Position numbers and translations under genes: made by a program | NCBI GenBank assembly: GCA_965204165.1 | Contig: OZ241969.1 | Location: 1,054,001 to 1,118,000 of the forward strand | Source of the DNA: VYFG01 sp965204165 | GTDB lineage: Bacteria > Pseudomonadota > Gammaproteobacteria > Arenicellales > Poriferihabitantaceae | DNA: 64,000 nt | Direction: 5' to 3' | In this document: positions 44,465 to 52,431 of the stretch, one piece after another | How positions within the stretch are numbered: the first letter of the stretch is position 1 | Layout: every line of letters starts with the position of its first letter | The notes under the pieces: model-generated | Databases searched by the model: none | Told to the model about the DNA's origin: nothing | Seen by the model: only the letters and a program-made list of their open reading frames with translations

Positions 44465-44933
44465 GGGTTGCAACCCCCAAGTTTCGCTTTGGCAGTTTGA
44501 CAAGTCGTCGAGCGCGGTCGTATATCAGGCCTCTGATTAAGCGGCATCACGATGTGCCGCGGGCCGGTATGGATATCAGCGGAACAGGTCCAAATCGATC
44601 TGGAGGACTTTGAGTCCGTCGGCTCCGTATGGTTTTCCCGTTCCCGGTTGTTCGACTGTTTGCCCCTACTGCCTCTGCGCTCTTTCGAGTGGTTGCAACA
44701 ACCCGGTCTCCCGGTTCCTCGTGGTTAACTCACGATCGCCGGAAAGCCGGGACGGTTCCGGAGTATTCCCCGGAATCGTTCAGGTGCCGGTCCGGCCTGC
44801 CTTGCAGACCGCAGCGGCGAAGTTCTTTTCCAGGGCCGGGGAGGCCTTTGCAGGCCCGTCCTGGCGCCGAACGCGGGACACCCTCGGCCATACGAGGTCG
44901 CCAACCCATGTCTGAGTGTCTCCGGACACATTC
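44465..44933 (-). ncRNA. Candidate bridge (seeker) RNA region of the IS1111-group element
   Basis: 469 bp of non-coding DNA lie 3' of the transposase inside the element, whereas only ~85 bp lie 5' of it. In IS1111-group elements the guide RNA that pairs with target and donor is encoded downstream of the transposase, so this is where it should be. Several short GC stems are visible. I could not identify the guide loops matching the target by eye. Confidence 0.45.
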
Positions 44934-45989
44934 TCACGCTCCCGCGGCCTGGATGCCGGCAGCCCGGACTACCGCGTCATGCCGATAGTCCTCCCCCTTC
45001 ATCAGCAGCGCCCACATGATCCGTGCCATCTTGTTGGCCAGCACGATGGCGGCCTTGATCGTCGGTTTGCGCTCGAGCAACTTCTGCAGCCAGGGGTCCG
45101 GCTCCTTGCCCCAGCGGGTCGTTCGCTGGATCACGGTCATCGCGCCGGTGATCAGCAGTCGGCGCAGGTCCCGCTGACCCATCTTCGACAGCTCCCCGAT
45201 CCTGGTCTTCCCCCCGGACGATTTCTGAAGGGGCACGAGACCGAGCCAGGCTGCGAAATCCCTGCCGCACCTGAAGTCCTCCATGTCCGGGGCAAAGGCC
45301 AGGAACGCCAGCCCCGTGATCGGCCCCACGCCCGGAATGGTCCGAAGGCGCCGGATGGTTTCATCTTCCCTGGCAGCTGCTTGTCCCTGTCTGTCCAATT
45401 CAACAATCCGGGCATCGAACTCCCGGATCTGCTTCACGAGCATGTCCGCCATCTCCCGGGTAAGGCCGGGGAGCCGGGAGTCTTCCCGATCCTCCAGCAC
45501 CGCCTCCAGAGACTTGACGTTGGCCCGACCCTTGGGCGCCACCAGACCGAACTCCGCCAGCAGTCCCCGCAGGGAATTGATGGTCTGCGTCCGCTGACGG
45601 ACCACAAGGTCCCGCACCCGGAACAGCATGGCCCGCGCCTGCTGGTCTTCGTCTTTTACCGAAACGACCCGCATCGTCGGGCGCGACGCCGCCTCCGCGA
45701 TGGCTTCCGCATCCGCCATGTCGTTCTTCTGCCGCTTCACGAACGGCTTGACATAGGCGGCCGGCAGGATATGAACCCGGTGGCCCAACTGGTGGATTTC
45801 CCGTGCCCAGTGGTGGGCGCCGCCGCAGGCCTCCATCGCCACCAGGCAGGAGGGCTGCTTGCCCAGAAAGTACAGCAGCTTCCCCCGTGTGACCCGCTTG
45901 CGGAATGCCACCGAGCCATCCTTGTAGGCCCCGTGGAGTTGGAACAGGTTCTTTGCCAGGTCAATGCCGATGATGCTAATCTTTTTCAT
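44934..45989 (-). CDS. IS1111-group (IS110 family) transposase
   Basis: A 351-residue RuvC-like DEDD recombinase. The N-terminal domain has IIGIDLAKNLFQLHG (first Asp), AMEACGGAHHWAREI (Glu) and KNDMADAEAIAEAA (Asp pair). The C-terminal Tnp domain has RLRTIPGVGPITGLAFLA with the serine region GKTRIGELSKMGQ. ATG 45989 is the natural start. It appears intact. Confidence 0.95.
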   Translation of the reverse strand: MKKISIIGIDLAKNLFQLHGAYKDGSVAFRKRVTRGKLLYFLGKQPSCLVAMEACGGAHHWAREIHQLGHRVHILPAAYVKPFVKRQKNDMADAEAIAEAASRPTMRVVSVKDEDQQARAMLFRVRDLVVRQRTQTINSLRGLLAEFGLVAPKGRANVKSLEAVLEDREDSRLPGLTREMADMLVKQIREFDARIVELDRQGQAAAREDETIRRLRTIPGVGPITGLAFLAFAPDMEDFRCGRDFAAWLGLVPLQKSSGGKTRIGELSKMGQRDLRRLLITGAMTVIQRTTRWGKEPDPWLQKLLERKPTIKAAIVLANKMARIMWALLMKGEDYRHDAVVRAAGIQAAGA

Positions 45990-46081
45990 GGATGTCGTCT
46001 CTCATTGATGGGATGTTCAATGCCAGCCTGCTGGCACCTGCTTCACTATGAAGCAGTAGAGAGGCGGCGTCCATTCCATCG

Positions 46082-47029
46082 ATCTTCGAAGCGGATCTGC
46101 AACCGGAGCAGTACGCCTACAGGCCGGGGCGGAGCGCCCATGACGCGGTAAGACGCGTCCACAGTCTCCTGAACAGGGGGCACAACGAGGTGGTGGACTG
46201 CGATCTGGCTGACTATTTCGGTCAGATTCCCCATGCCGAACTGATGAAGTGTTTCGCCCGGCGCGTCAACGACGGTCGGATGCTGAAGCTGATCAAGGCA
46301 TGGCTGGAGATGCCGGTGGAGGAGGATGACGGGGAGGGCGGCAAGCGCCGCACGAACCGGGCGCGCAGGGAGCGCAAGGGCACCCCGCAGGGGGCGCCGG
46401 TGTCGCCACTGGCCAGCGGTCTTTACATGCGGCGTTTCATACTGGGCTGGAAGACGTTCGGCTTTGCCGAGCGGTTCCGTGCGGAGATCGTGAACTATGC
46501 GGATGACCTGCGTGTGCTCGGCAAGGCCCCGGCGGCAGAGATGCTGGCGGTGGTCGAGCGGTTCATGGCGGGGATGAAGCTGCCGGTCAACGAACGGAAA
46601 ACCCGATGCCTGCGGTGCCCGGATGAGGCTTTCGAGTTTCTGGGGTACCGGATCCGGCGCAATTATCGCTTCTCCGGGCAAGGGTCGTACATCGGCACCC
46701 GACCCAGCAAGGCGAGCGTTCAGGGCATCTGCCGCAAGATCAGCGGGTTGACGGACAGAAGAAGCGCGGGGCGACCAACAGAGGCGGTGGTGACGGACCT
46801 GAACCGGGTAATCACCGGATGGGCGAACTACTTCAGCCTCGGTCAAGTCAGTCCAGCGTACGATGCCGTCAACCGACATGCGGTCAGGCGGCTGCGTCGG
46901 TGGATCTGTTCGAAACGCAAGGTGAGAACCGGGAGGTACGTGCGCTTCCCGGATCGGAGGCTTCATGATGACTTTGGTCTCCTCCGCCTGACGCGTCAGA
47001 ACTTGGGCCTTCCGAGGGCGAAGGCATGA
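46082..47029 (+). pseudogene. ltrA: Group II intron reverse transcriptase/maturase, C-terminal part
   Basis: In-frame continuation after the IS: IFEADLQPEQYAYRPGRSAH, then CDLADYFGQIPHAEL, KGTPQGAPVSPLASG, the catalytic IVNYADDLRVL (YADD intact), and the maturase/GIIM domain (LNRVITGWANYF, RRWICSKRKVRTGRYVRF). An internal ATG at 46190 could start a fragment but it would lack the palm N-part. Confidence 0.9.
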
Positions 47030-47037
47030 TCTCGTCC

Positions 47038-47592
<555 letters not shown>

Positions 47593-47620
47593 TTGACAGG
47601 CCGGACGGAGCCGATAAAAT
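47593..47620 (+). promoter_or_regulatory. Near-consensus sigma-70 promoter of the autotransporter gene
   Basis: Perfect TTGACA (47593-47598), 16 bp, TAAAAT (47615-47620). Transcription should start near 47627, which is at the first unit of the heptamer array, so the repeats would form almost the whole 5' leader. Confidence 0.75.
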
Positions 47621-47625
47621 GCCTT

Positions 47626-47716
47626 GCCAGCGGCCAGCGGCCAGCGGCCAGCGGCCAGCGGCCAGCGGCCAGCGGCCAGCGGCCAGCGGCCAGCGGCCAG
47701 CGGCCAGCGGCCAGCG
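47626..47716 (+). repeat. Thirteen tandem copies of the heptamer GCCAGCG
   Basis: 91 bp of perfect 7-bp repeats (13 x GCCAGCG) fill the space between the -10 box and ATG 47719. Perfect heptamers gain and lose units by slippage. In Haemophilus hmw adhesin genes a similar 7-bp array in the promoter/leader region tunes expression. Because 7 is not a multiple of 3, any reading frame crossing the array would also shift. Confidence 0.95.
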
Positions 47717-47718
47717 GC

Positions 47719-48049
47719 ATGACGTGCACCCGGCGCCTGGCCGGCGCGCGCAAGCCGGCTCCCTCGACAGGGTCTCCGTCCCGGCCTGACCCCCGCCCCG
47801 GGCGCCGCCCCGCCCGCCTCCCCGTCCTCGCGCTGCTGCTCGGGGCGCTCGGCCTGTTCGCGGCCGCGCCCGCCCAGGCGCAGACCACCGTCTGGTCGGC
47901 GACGCTGACAGTCGATGATATCGATGACGACGGGGCGTATCTCGGCTGCGATAGCACTAACTGCCCCTCGCAGCTCACGGAAGATGAACTCCAGCACAAC
48001 GGTGAGAGATATACCGTCCACAGCCTTTATTACAACAATGGTCGGGTAT
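47719..48049 (+). pseudogene. Autotransporter, 5' part interrupted by IS21 copy 2
   Basis: ATG 47719 directly follows the heptamer array. The product has a long basic leader and a signal peptide core LPVLALLLGALGLFAAAPAQA with cleavage after about residue 54. It then begins a repeated passenger module (TVWSATLTVDDIDDDGAYLG, a Cys pair, and HNGERYTVHSLYYNNGRV). The frame then enters IS21. Removing the IS and one 7-bp duplication (6,120 bp, a multiple of 3) rejoins it in frame with 54163-58110 to give about 1,423 residues. No Shine-Dalgarno is visible before the ATG. Confidence 0.88.
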
Positions 48050-48311
48050 TGGCTATTCCACGGAAAGTTGCCACCCGTTCCACGGTCAAAGTTGCCACCC
48101 AGTCCACGGCAAAGTTGCCATTTCATCCAGGGCACCTTCTCATCGGAGCGAAGCGACGCAACGGTCATCGGGCTGAAGGACCCAGGTCCTCTCGCCCGGT
48201 CGCGGGTGCGTGACGAATCTTACGCCACGCACCCCCGCATTTCCAGTTTCCGGCGATCACCGGCGCCACCGCCTTTCGCTTTTCAAGGTCATTTATTGAC
48301 CTGCTTTTTTT

Positions 48312-48347
48312 GGGAATTATCGGGGAGAGTTGACAAGATAGGGAGAT
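48312..48347 (+). repeat. Left 36-bp terminal inverted repeat of the IS1595 transposon
   Basis: Begins GGGAATTATCGGGGAGAG; exact reverse complement of 51458-51493. The stop codon of the last cargo gene overlaps its inner end. Confidence 0.95.
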
Positions 48348-48649
48348 CAGGACGCCAGCGACCCGAACGCCTTGAGGTACCAGCGCGTCTGGACCATGAC
48401 AGTCCAGAACAGCTGACCGACCACTTCCGGGTTGGTATTCCTAATTCCCTCCATCTCGGCCAGCAGCTCATCGTGCGTGAACGGGTTGGGCGTGTCCGAC
48501 TGGCCCAGCGACGACAGGCAGCGTTCCAGCACGTTGGCGTGGTAGGTCTTGCGGAGTTGCCGGAGGGTCGCCTGTTCCCGGCGAATGTCGTCGGCCAGCA
48601 GACCGATGGTCTCCCGCTCGCGGGAACTGGGGGTGTTTGCCGGGGACAT
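48347..48649 (-). CDS. Cargo hypothetical protein, 100 aa
   Basis: Last gene of the transposon, with its stop at the inverted repeat. The product is mostly helical and polar (RETIGLLADDIRREQATLRQ, then ELLAEMEGIRNTNPEVVGQL and an aromatic MVQTRWYLKAF end). No family recognised. It lies 21 bp after the 92-residue gene and belongs to the same transcript. Confidence 0.6.
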   Translation of the reverse strand: MSPANTPSSRERETIGLLADDIRREQATLRQLRKTYHANVLERCLSSLGQSDTPNPFTHDELLAEMEGIRNTNPEVVGQLFWTVMVQTRWYLKAFGSLAS

Positions 48650-48670
48650 GGTATTATCTCCCCGTAGCCA

Positions 48671-48949
48671 TCAATCCGAGTCAGACGATGAACGATCATC
48701 CCCATAGAGATACCGCTGAACCTCATGCGTCAGCATCTTCCCCAGCCGAGCGGCAGCCGGAGGCGAAAGGCTGTACGCCCAGCTCTTGTGATTCACGTCA
48801 TCCCGAAGGTTCAAGACCACTGACCCTGAAGATGCATCCAGTTCCGCCGCCACGCCTGACACCAGACGAATTGGATGCTCTGAATGCTCGTGTTCGCGCC
48901 GCTCTGGAATCTGCTGAGGCCGAGGAACATCCTCCATCTTCCTGATCAC
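48671..48949 (-). CDS. Cargo hypothetical protein, 92 aa
   Basis: GTG 48949 overlaps the previous stop (GTGA), suggesting coupling; an in-frame ATG lies at 48937. The core SSGSVVLNLRDDVNHKSWAY followed by SLSPPAAARLGKML looks like a small beta-strand-plus-helix domain. It ends in a Ser/Asp-rich tail. Function unknown; no nuclease or methylase motif. Confidence 0.6.
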   Translation of the reverse strand: MIRKMEDVPRPQQIPERREHEHSEHPIRLVSGVAAELDASSGSVVLNLRDDVNHKSWAYSLSPPAAARLGKMLTHEVQRYLYGDDRSSSDSD

Positions 48950-49131
48950 GAATCAGGTTCTACTTCAGTCATCTTCGGCTTGCCCGATCTGCTGAAATCC
49001 AGCCGAAACTTCCTGTTCAGATCCTCCTTGGTCGGGGCCGGCACTGCCGGCTTGTTCTTCTTCGGGTCGATACCCATGCCCAACAGGGCCTCGGCAGCCT
49101 TTCGGGTCGGGTTGTCAGATTCGCCAGTCAT
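48946..49131 (-). CDS. Cargo hypothetical protein, 61 aa
   Basis: A small charged protein (KAAEALLGMGIDPKKNKPAV, then FRLDFSRSGKPKMTEVEPDS) 12 bp after the endonuclease gene. It overlaps the next gene by 4 bp. No recognised family. Its position after the endonuclease would allow a control-protein role, but it shows no HTH. Confidence 0.55.
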   Translation of the reverse strand: MTGESDNPTRKAAEALLGMGIDPKKNKPAVPAPTKEDLNRKFRLDFSRSGKPKMTEVEPDS

Positions 49132-49143
49132 GGTTCCACCTCG

Positions 49144-49851
49144 TCAGTTTGATTGGTCGGGATTGTAGTCGATTACGCACTGAGGCTTGATTCCCAGGGC
49201 GAGAACGGGGCATCCGCCATTGCGCCCCGCATCCAGTCTGTAGAGCAACTTGTTCATACCGGTCGTGGATGCTCCGAATTTCTTGTAGACCGGCCCCTTC
49301 CCTTCATTCCCTTGCTTGTCCAGAACATTACCCAAGCTGCGGAAAAATCCAATGTCGAGGCTAACTCCCCGGGTCAGCAGGACGCCCACATCAATCGCCC
49401 CGGCAGCATGAAAAGCCGAAAAGGCGTACAGGTCCCGGTCATACGTCTGATCCTTGCTGTTCCACTCGAAATCCAAGGCGACCTTACCGTTCACGAAGTC
49501 GATACGGTGGCCGTCCAGATAGCCGGAGCGGGTGTACTCGCGTAGTATCGCCTTGCCCTTCGGGGGCAGCAGCTTGACGTGCAGATCAGCCGTTATCCGC
49601 GTCTCCCTCCACTGGTCGGACGGCAACAGCCGCTCGACGTATTCGGCAATTAGTCCCTTGTTTCCGCCGGGATACCGGATCATATGGGTTGTGATCCTGA
49701 ACGCATCGAGGGCATTGACAATCTGCGCGAACTGATCCGGGAAATTCTGGTGCAGGACCGTCGCAGCGTTCCGGTAGCTATGTATCTCGAATTTGTCTGT
49801 CACGCCCACGGGAAACAGGCCATCGAATAGCGCCGGATCGTCTGCGCTCAT
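49144..49851 (-). CDS. BglII/BstYI-family type II restriction endonuclease
   Basis: A 235-residue protein with the layout of the BglII endonuclease family. A helical N-terminal half is followed by a catalytic core in which GHRIDFVNGKVALDFEWNSK supplies the acidic/Glu-x-basic catalytic residues of the PD-(D/E)XK fold; further on come FHAAGAIDVGVLLTRG and a C-terminal AGRNGGCPVLALGIKPQCV. It starts in the stop of the methyltransferase (ATGA). BglII relatives cut AGATCT or RGATCY; the site here is not determined. Confidence 0.78.
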   Translation of the reverse strand: MSADDPALFDGLFPVGVTDKFEIHSYRNAATVLHQNFPDQFAQIVNALDAFRITTHMIRYPGGNKGLIAEYVERLLPSDQWRETRITADLHVKLLPPKGKAILREYTRSGYLDGHRIDFVNGKVALDFEWNSKDQTYDRDLYAFSAFHAAGAIDVGVLLTRGVSLDIGFFRSLGNVLDKQGNEGKGPVYKKFGASTTGMNKLLYRLDAGRNGGCPVLALGIKPQCVIDYNPDQSN

Positions 49852-50480
49852 GGTGCGGCCACCAATGCGGAGTTGTACGGATAGGTCGGCCAGTCCGGCT
49901 TGTACTCCGAATCAGCCTGATTTCCCCATACAGTCCACCCCTCGCGCTGGCCGCGCCCGAACAATTCCAGATACGGTCCCCAGCTGCAACTCTCGATCAG
50001 GTCATATTGCTCGTCTGGCTTGCGTGAGTGCTCACGTTTGCGACTGGCAATGAGGTTCACCTGGCTGCGACCGGGCGCAAGGGTCCGGGCGTTCTTGCCT
50101 CGGACGCCGAACAGGACGATCTCCGTCACATTGCGGAAGTAGAAACCGACGCCGCGACCATCGGACCCGCCGTCTTTTCTCACCTTGTGCCAGACAAGGT
50201 TGGTCTTGTACTCGAACCCCCATGCCGCCAGGGTCGCCAAGCCGTGGGGCAAAAGCGCGTTCGGCACCCACAGGTAGCAGTGAGCCGCATTGTCCATGTG
50301 GTCGCCCACCGGGAGCGTTGCTATTTCCTCGAAAGACAGCGTTCCGTATCGCGACAGGCGGCGGTGCTCCGGGGCCACTTTGCCGGTTCGGTTTGCAAAT
50401 CGCCAAGGCGGATCGGCGAGGACAGTGCCGAATGTCTGACCCTCCAAGCTGCTTGAAAGATCAGCAGCGGGATTTGGCAT
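49848..50480 (-). CDS. MT-A70-family DNA N6-adenine methyltransferase
   Basis: A 210-residue enzyme with the DPPW catalytic motif (TVLADPPWRFANRTG) near residue 22, the W-G-F-x-Y-K-T-N-L-V-W-H-K core, and REHSRKPDEQYDLIE near the C-terminus, all typical of MT-A70/MunI-like methylases. Partnered with the endonuclease just downstream it should modify the same site. It lies 4 bp after the transposase gene. Confidence 0.9.
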   Translation of the reverse strand: MPNPAADLSSSLEGQTFGTVLADPPWRFANRTGKVAPEHRRLSRYGTLSFEEIATLPVGDHMDNAAHCYLWVPNALLPHGLATLAAWGFEYKTNLVWHKVRKDGGSDGRGVGFYFRNVTEIVLFGVRGKNARTLAPGRSQVNLIASRKREHSRKPDEQYDLIESCSWGPYLELFGRGQREGWTVWGNQADSEYKPDWPTYPYNSALVAAP

Positions 50481-50484
50481 GACC

Positions 50485-51411
50485 TTACGCCGTCAGTGCG
50501 GCGTAGGTGATGGTCTTGCCAGCCATCCCGCGGAACAGGTCGTCCAGCCGGTCCTGGGTGTCCCGCTCGCAGTTCCCCTCATTCAGCCGGAAGACAAATT
50601 CGTCGATGTACTTCTGGCAATGCTTCTTGCTCCAGTTGTGGTAGACGCCGTTGTATCCGCGCTTGAGAACGGCCCATACCGACTCCACCCCATTCGTGCT
50701 GGCCTGTTCGTTGACATACTCCCTGGCGGAGTGATTGACCCTCTTGTGGCGGTAGCCGCTGCGTCCGAGGATGTTGTAAGCAGCCGCCTCGTCGGAGTAG
50801 ATCGTGGCGTCCGGGTCAACGAGTTCCTCTGCCAGCCACAGGACGGTTTCGGAGTTCTCGACATCGACGGCCACGGCCCTGGTGCGGCCACCGCGCTGTC
50901 TCACGCCCATGACGGCCTGTTTGCCGACTGTGCCGCGACCGGCATTCATGCGTTTGCTCTCGTGCTTGTTCGATTCCTTCCCGCCCAGGTATGTGGCGTC
51001 CATTTCCACCTCGTCGTACAGGGCTTCCATGTTGTCGCCGCAAGCCATGCGGATGCGGTGGAGCATGTACCAAGCGGTCGAGTAATGCACTTCCAGCTCC
51101 TTGGAGAGCTGCATGGCGGAGATCCCCTTGCGGGCCGTCATCAGCAGGTAAGCCGCGAAAATCCACTTGCGCGGATCAACCTTGCCGTACTCCATCGGGG
51201 TGCCGGTCAGGGCCGTGAAATAGCCCCGGCACTCGCCGCACCAGTAGCGGCCCGGGAACTTGGTTTGAGGGGTGATCTTGGTGTCGCAGCCGCATTTCGT
51301 GCAAACAGTGTGGTCGCCCCACCGGATGCTCTCGAAATACTGCACAGCATCCATCTTGGTTGGGTACTGCTGCATGATGGAAAACAGGGAAAGAACCTTT
51401 GCACGTCGCAT
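50485..51411 (-). CDS. IS1595-family (ISXO2-like) transposase
   Basis: A 308-residue transposase with an N-terminal zinc ribbon (VCTKCGCDTK and YWCGECRGYF) and an ISXO2-like DDE domain (EVEMDATYLGGKE, TIYSDEAAAYN, TNGVESVWAVLKRGYNGVYH). ATG 51411 follows AACATGCGACG. It appears complete and is the first gene inside the right inverted repeat. Confidence 0.95.
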   Translation of the reverse strand: MRRAKVLSLFSIMQQYPTKMDAVQYFESIRWGDHTVCTKCGCDTKITPQTKFPGRYWCGECRGYFTALTGTPMEYGKVDPRKWIFAAYLLMTARKGISAMQLSKELEVHYSTAWYMLHRIRMACGDNMEALYDEVEMDATYLGGKESNKHESKRMNAGRGTVGKQAVMGVRQRGGRTRAVAVDVENSETVLWLAEELVDPDATIYSDEAAAYNILGRSGYRHKRVNHSAREYVNEQASTNGVESVWAVLKRGYNGVYHNWSKKHCQKYIDEFVFRLNEGNCERDTQDRLDDLFRGMAGKTITYAALTA

Positions 51412-51457
51412 GTTTGTTAGCCCGGGGTGTAGGAAAGTTGACAGGATTGTCCCCCGA

Positions 51458-51493
51458 ATCTCCCTATCTTGTCAACTCTCCCCGATAATTCCC
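51458..51493 (-). repeat. Right 36-bp terminal inverted repeat of the IS1595 transposon
   Basis: Ends in CTCTCCCCGATAATTCCC; exact reverse complement of 48312-48347. It lies 46 bp before the transposase start, so the promoter of the cargo operon must be in or next to it. Confidence 0.95.
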
Positions 51494-51623
51494 CTTTTTT
51501 TTACCTGCAAGACAGCCCTGGTCCGTGATGACGGGCGACAAACTTGTTTGTCGCGCGGCATTGCGGAGAGCAAGCGAAGCGCGGTAGTGCGGCGGCCGCC
51601 GATCCCGTTTCGGGTTGCCGGTG

Positions 51624-52397
51624 TCATTCCGGGCCGGACTCCGGGTCTCCGGATCCGGCCATCATGGCTTCGGATTTCTTCTTCCGCATGGACTCGCCCT
51701 TGAGGCCGATCCGATGGGCGTTGTGCACCAGCCGGTCGAGGATCGCGTCCGCCAGGACCGGATCGCCGACCCCTTCGTACCAGCTCTCCACCGGCAGCTG
51801 GCTGGTCACCACGGTGGAACGGGCCCCGTACCGGTCCTCGAGGAGTTCCAGCAGGTCGCGGCGGTTTTCGGTGTTCATGGTCTCAAGGCCCCAGTCGTCG
51901 ATCAGCAGGACATCGACCCTGGCGAGGGCCGACAGCAGCTTGGGATACCGCCCGTCCCTCTTGGCGACGGCCAGGTCCCGCAGCAGTGCGGGGAAACGGA
52001 CATACCGGGCATGGTATCCCTCCCGGCACGCTTTCTGCGCCAGCGCACAGGCGATCCAGGTCTTGCCCACGCCGGTGGGTCCGGTGATCAGGATGTTGAG
52101 ATGGTCGGCGACCCAGCGGCAGGCTGCCAGTGACTGCATCAGGCCCCTGTCGAGGCCCCTGGGGGCACGGTAGTCGATATCCTCCATGGCGGCGTTGTGC
52201 CTGAACCTGGCGAGCCGCAGGCGGGCGGTGAGCCGGCGGTCTTCCCGCTCGGTGGCCTCCCGGTCCACGAGGAGCCCGAGGCGCTCCATGAAGTCGAGTT
52301 CGTCGATGTCGGATATACTCGTCTGGTCGGCGAGGGCCGCGGCCATGCCGGTGAGTTTCAGTTTCTGGAGCTTGTCCAGGGTGGGATGGTTCAACAT
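51624..52397 (-). CDS. istB: IstB-like ATP-binding helper of IS21 copy 2
   Basis: 257 residues, nearly identical to the copy 1 protein, with the same Walker A (GPTGVGKTW) and Walker B (VLLIDDWG). A few substitutions, for example in the TVVTSQLPVESW segment, separate the copies. It lies beyond the IS1595 insertion and is intact. Confidence 0.93.
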   Translation of the reverse strand: MLNHPTLDKLQKLKLTGMAAALADQTSISDIDELDFMERLGLLVDREATEREDRRLTARLRLARFRHNAAMEDIDYRAPRGLDRGLMQSLAACRWVADHLNILITGPTGVGKTWIACALAQKACREGYHARYVRFPALLRDLAVAKRDGRYPKLLSALARVDVLLIDDWGLETMNTENRRDLLELLEDRYGARSTVVTSQLPVESWYEGVGDPVLADAILDRLVHNAHRIGLKGESMRKKKSEAMMAGSGDPESGPE

Positions 52398-52431
52398 GTC
52401 GGTTTCTCCGGTTGTCGTTGAATTTAAGTGG

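Larger units (their letters stand above)
44449..46081 (-). mobile_element. IS1111-group (IS110 family) insertion sequence
   Basis: A ~1,633-bp element with a DEDD transposase on the minus strand. Subterminal inverted repeats ATGGACGCCGCCT (44452-44464) and AGGCGGCGTCCAT (46062-46074) mark it as the IS1111 group. Excising it restores the RT frame precisely (VLEP-IFEADLQP). The exact ends are ambiguous by 2 bp because CG occurs at both junctions. No target duplication is expected or seen. Confidence 0.88.
48312..51493 (-). mobile_element. IS1595-family transposon carrying a restriction-modification cargo (3,182 bp)
   Basis: Perfect 36-bp terminal inverted repeats (48312-48347 and 51458-51493, starting GGGAATTATCGGGGAGAG) are flanked by an 8-bp duplication CTTTTTTT (48304-48311 and 51494-51501). 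Eight-bp duplications are typical of IS1595. Comparison with IS21 copy 1 shows the uninterrupted site. Inside are six minus-strand genes, transposase first, then methyltransferase, endonuclease and three small genes, packed as one operon. Confidence 0.95.
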
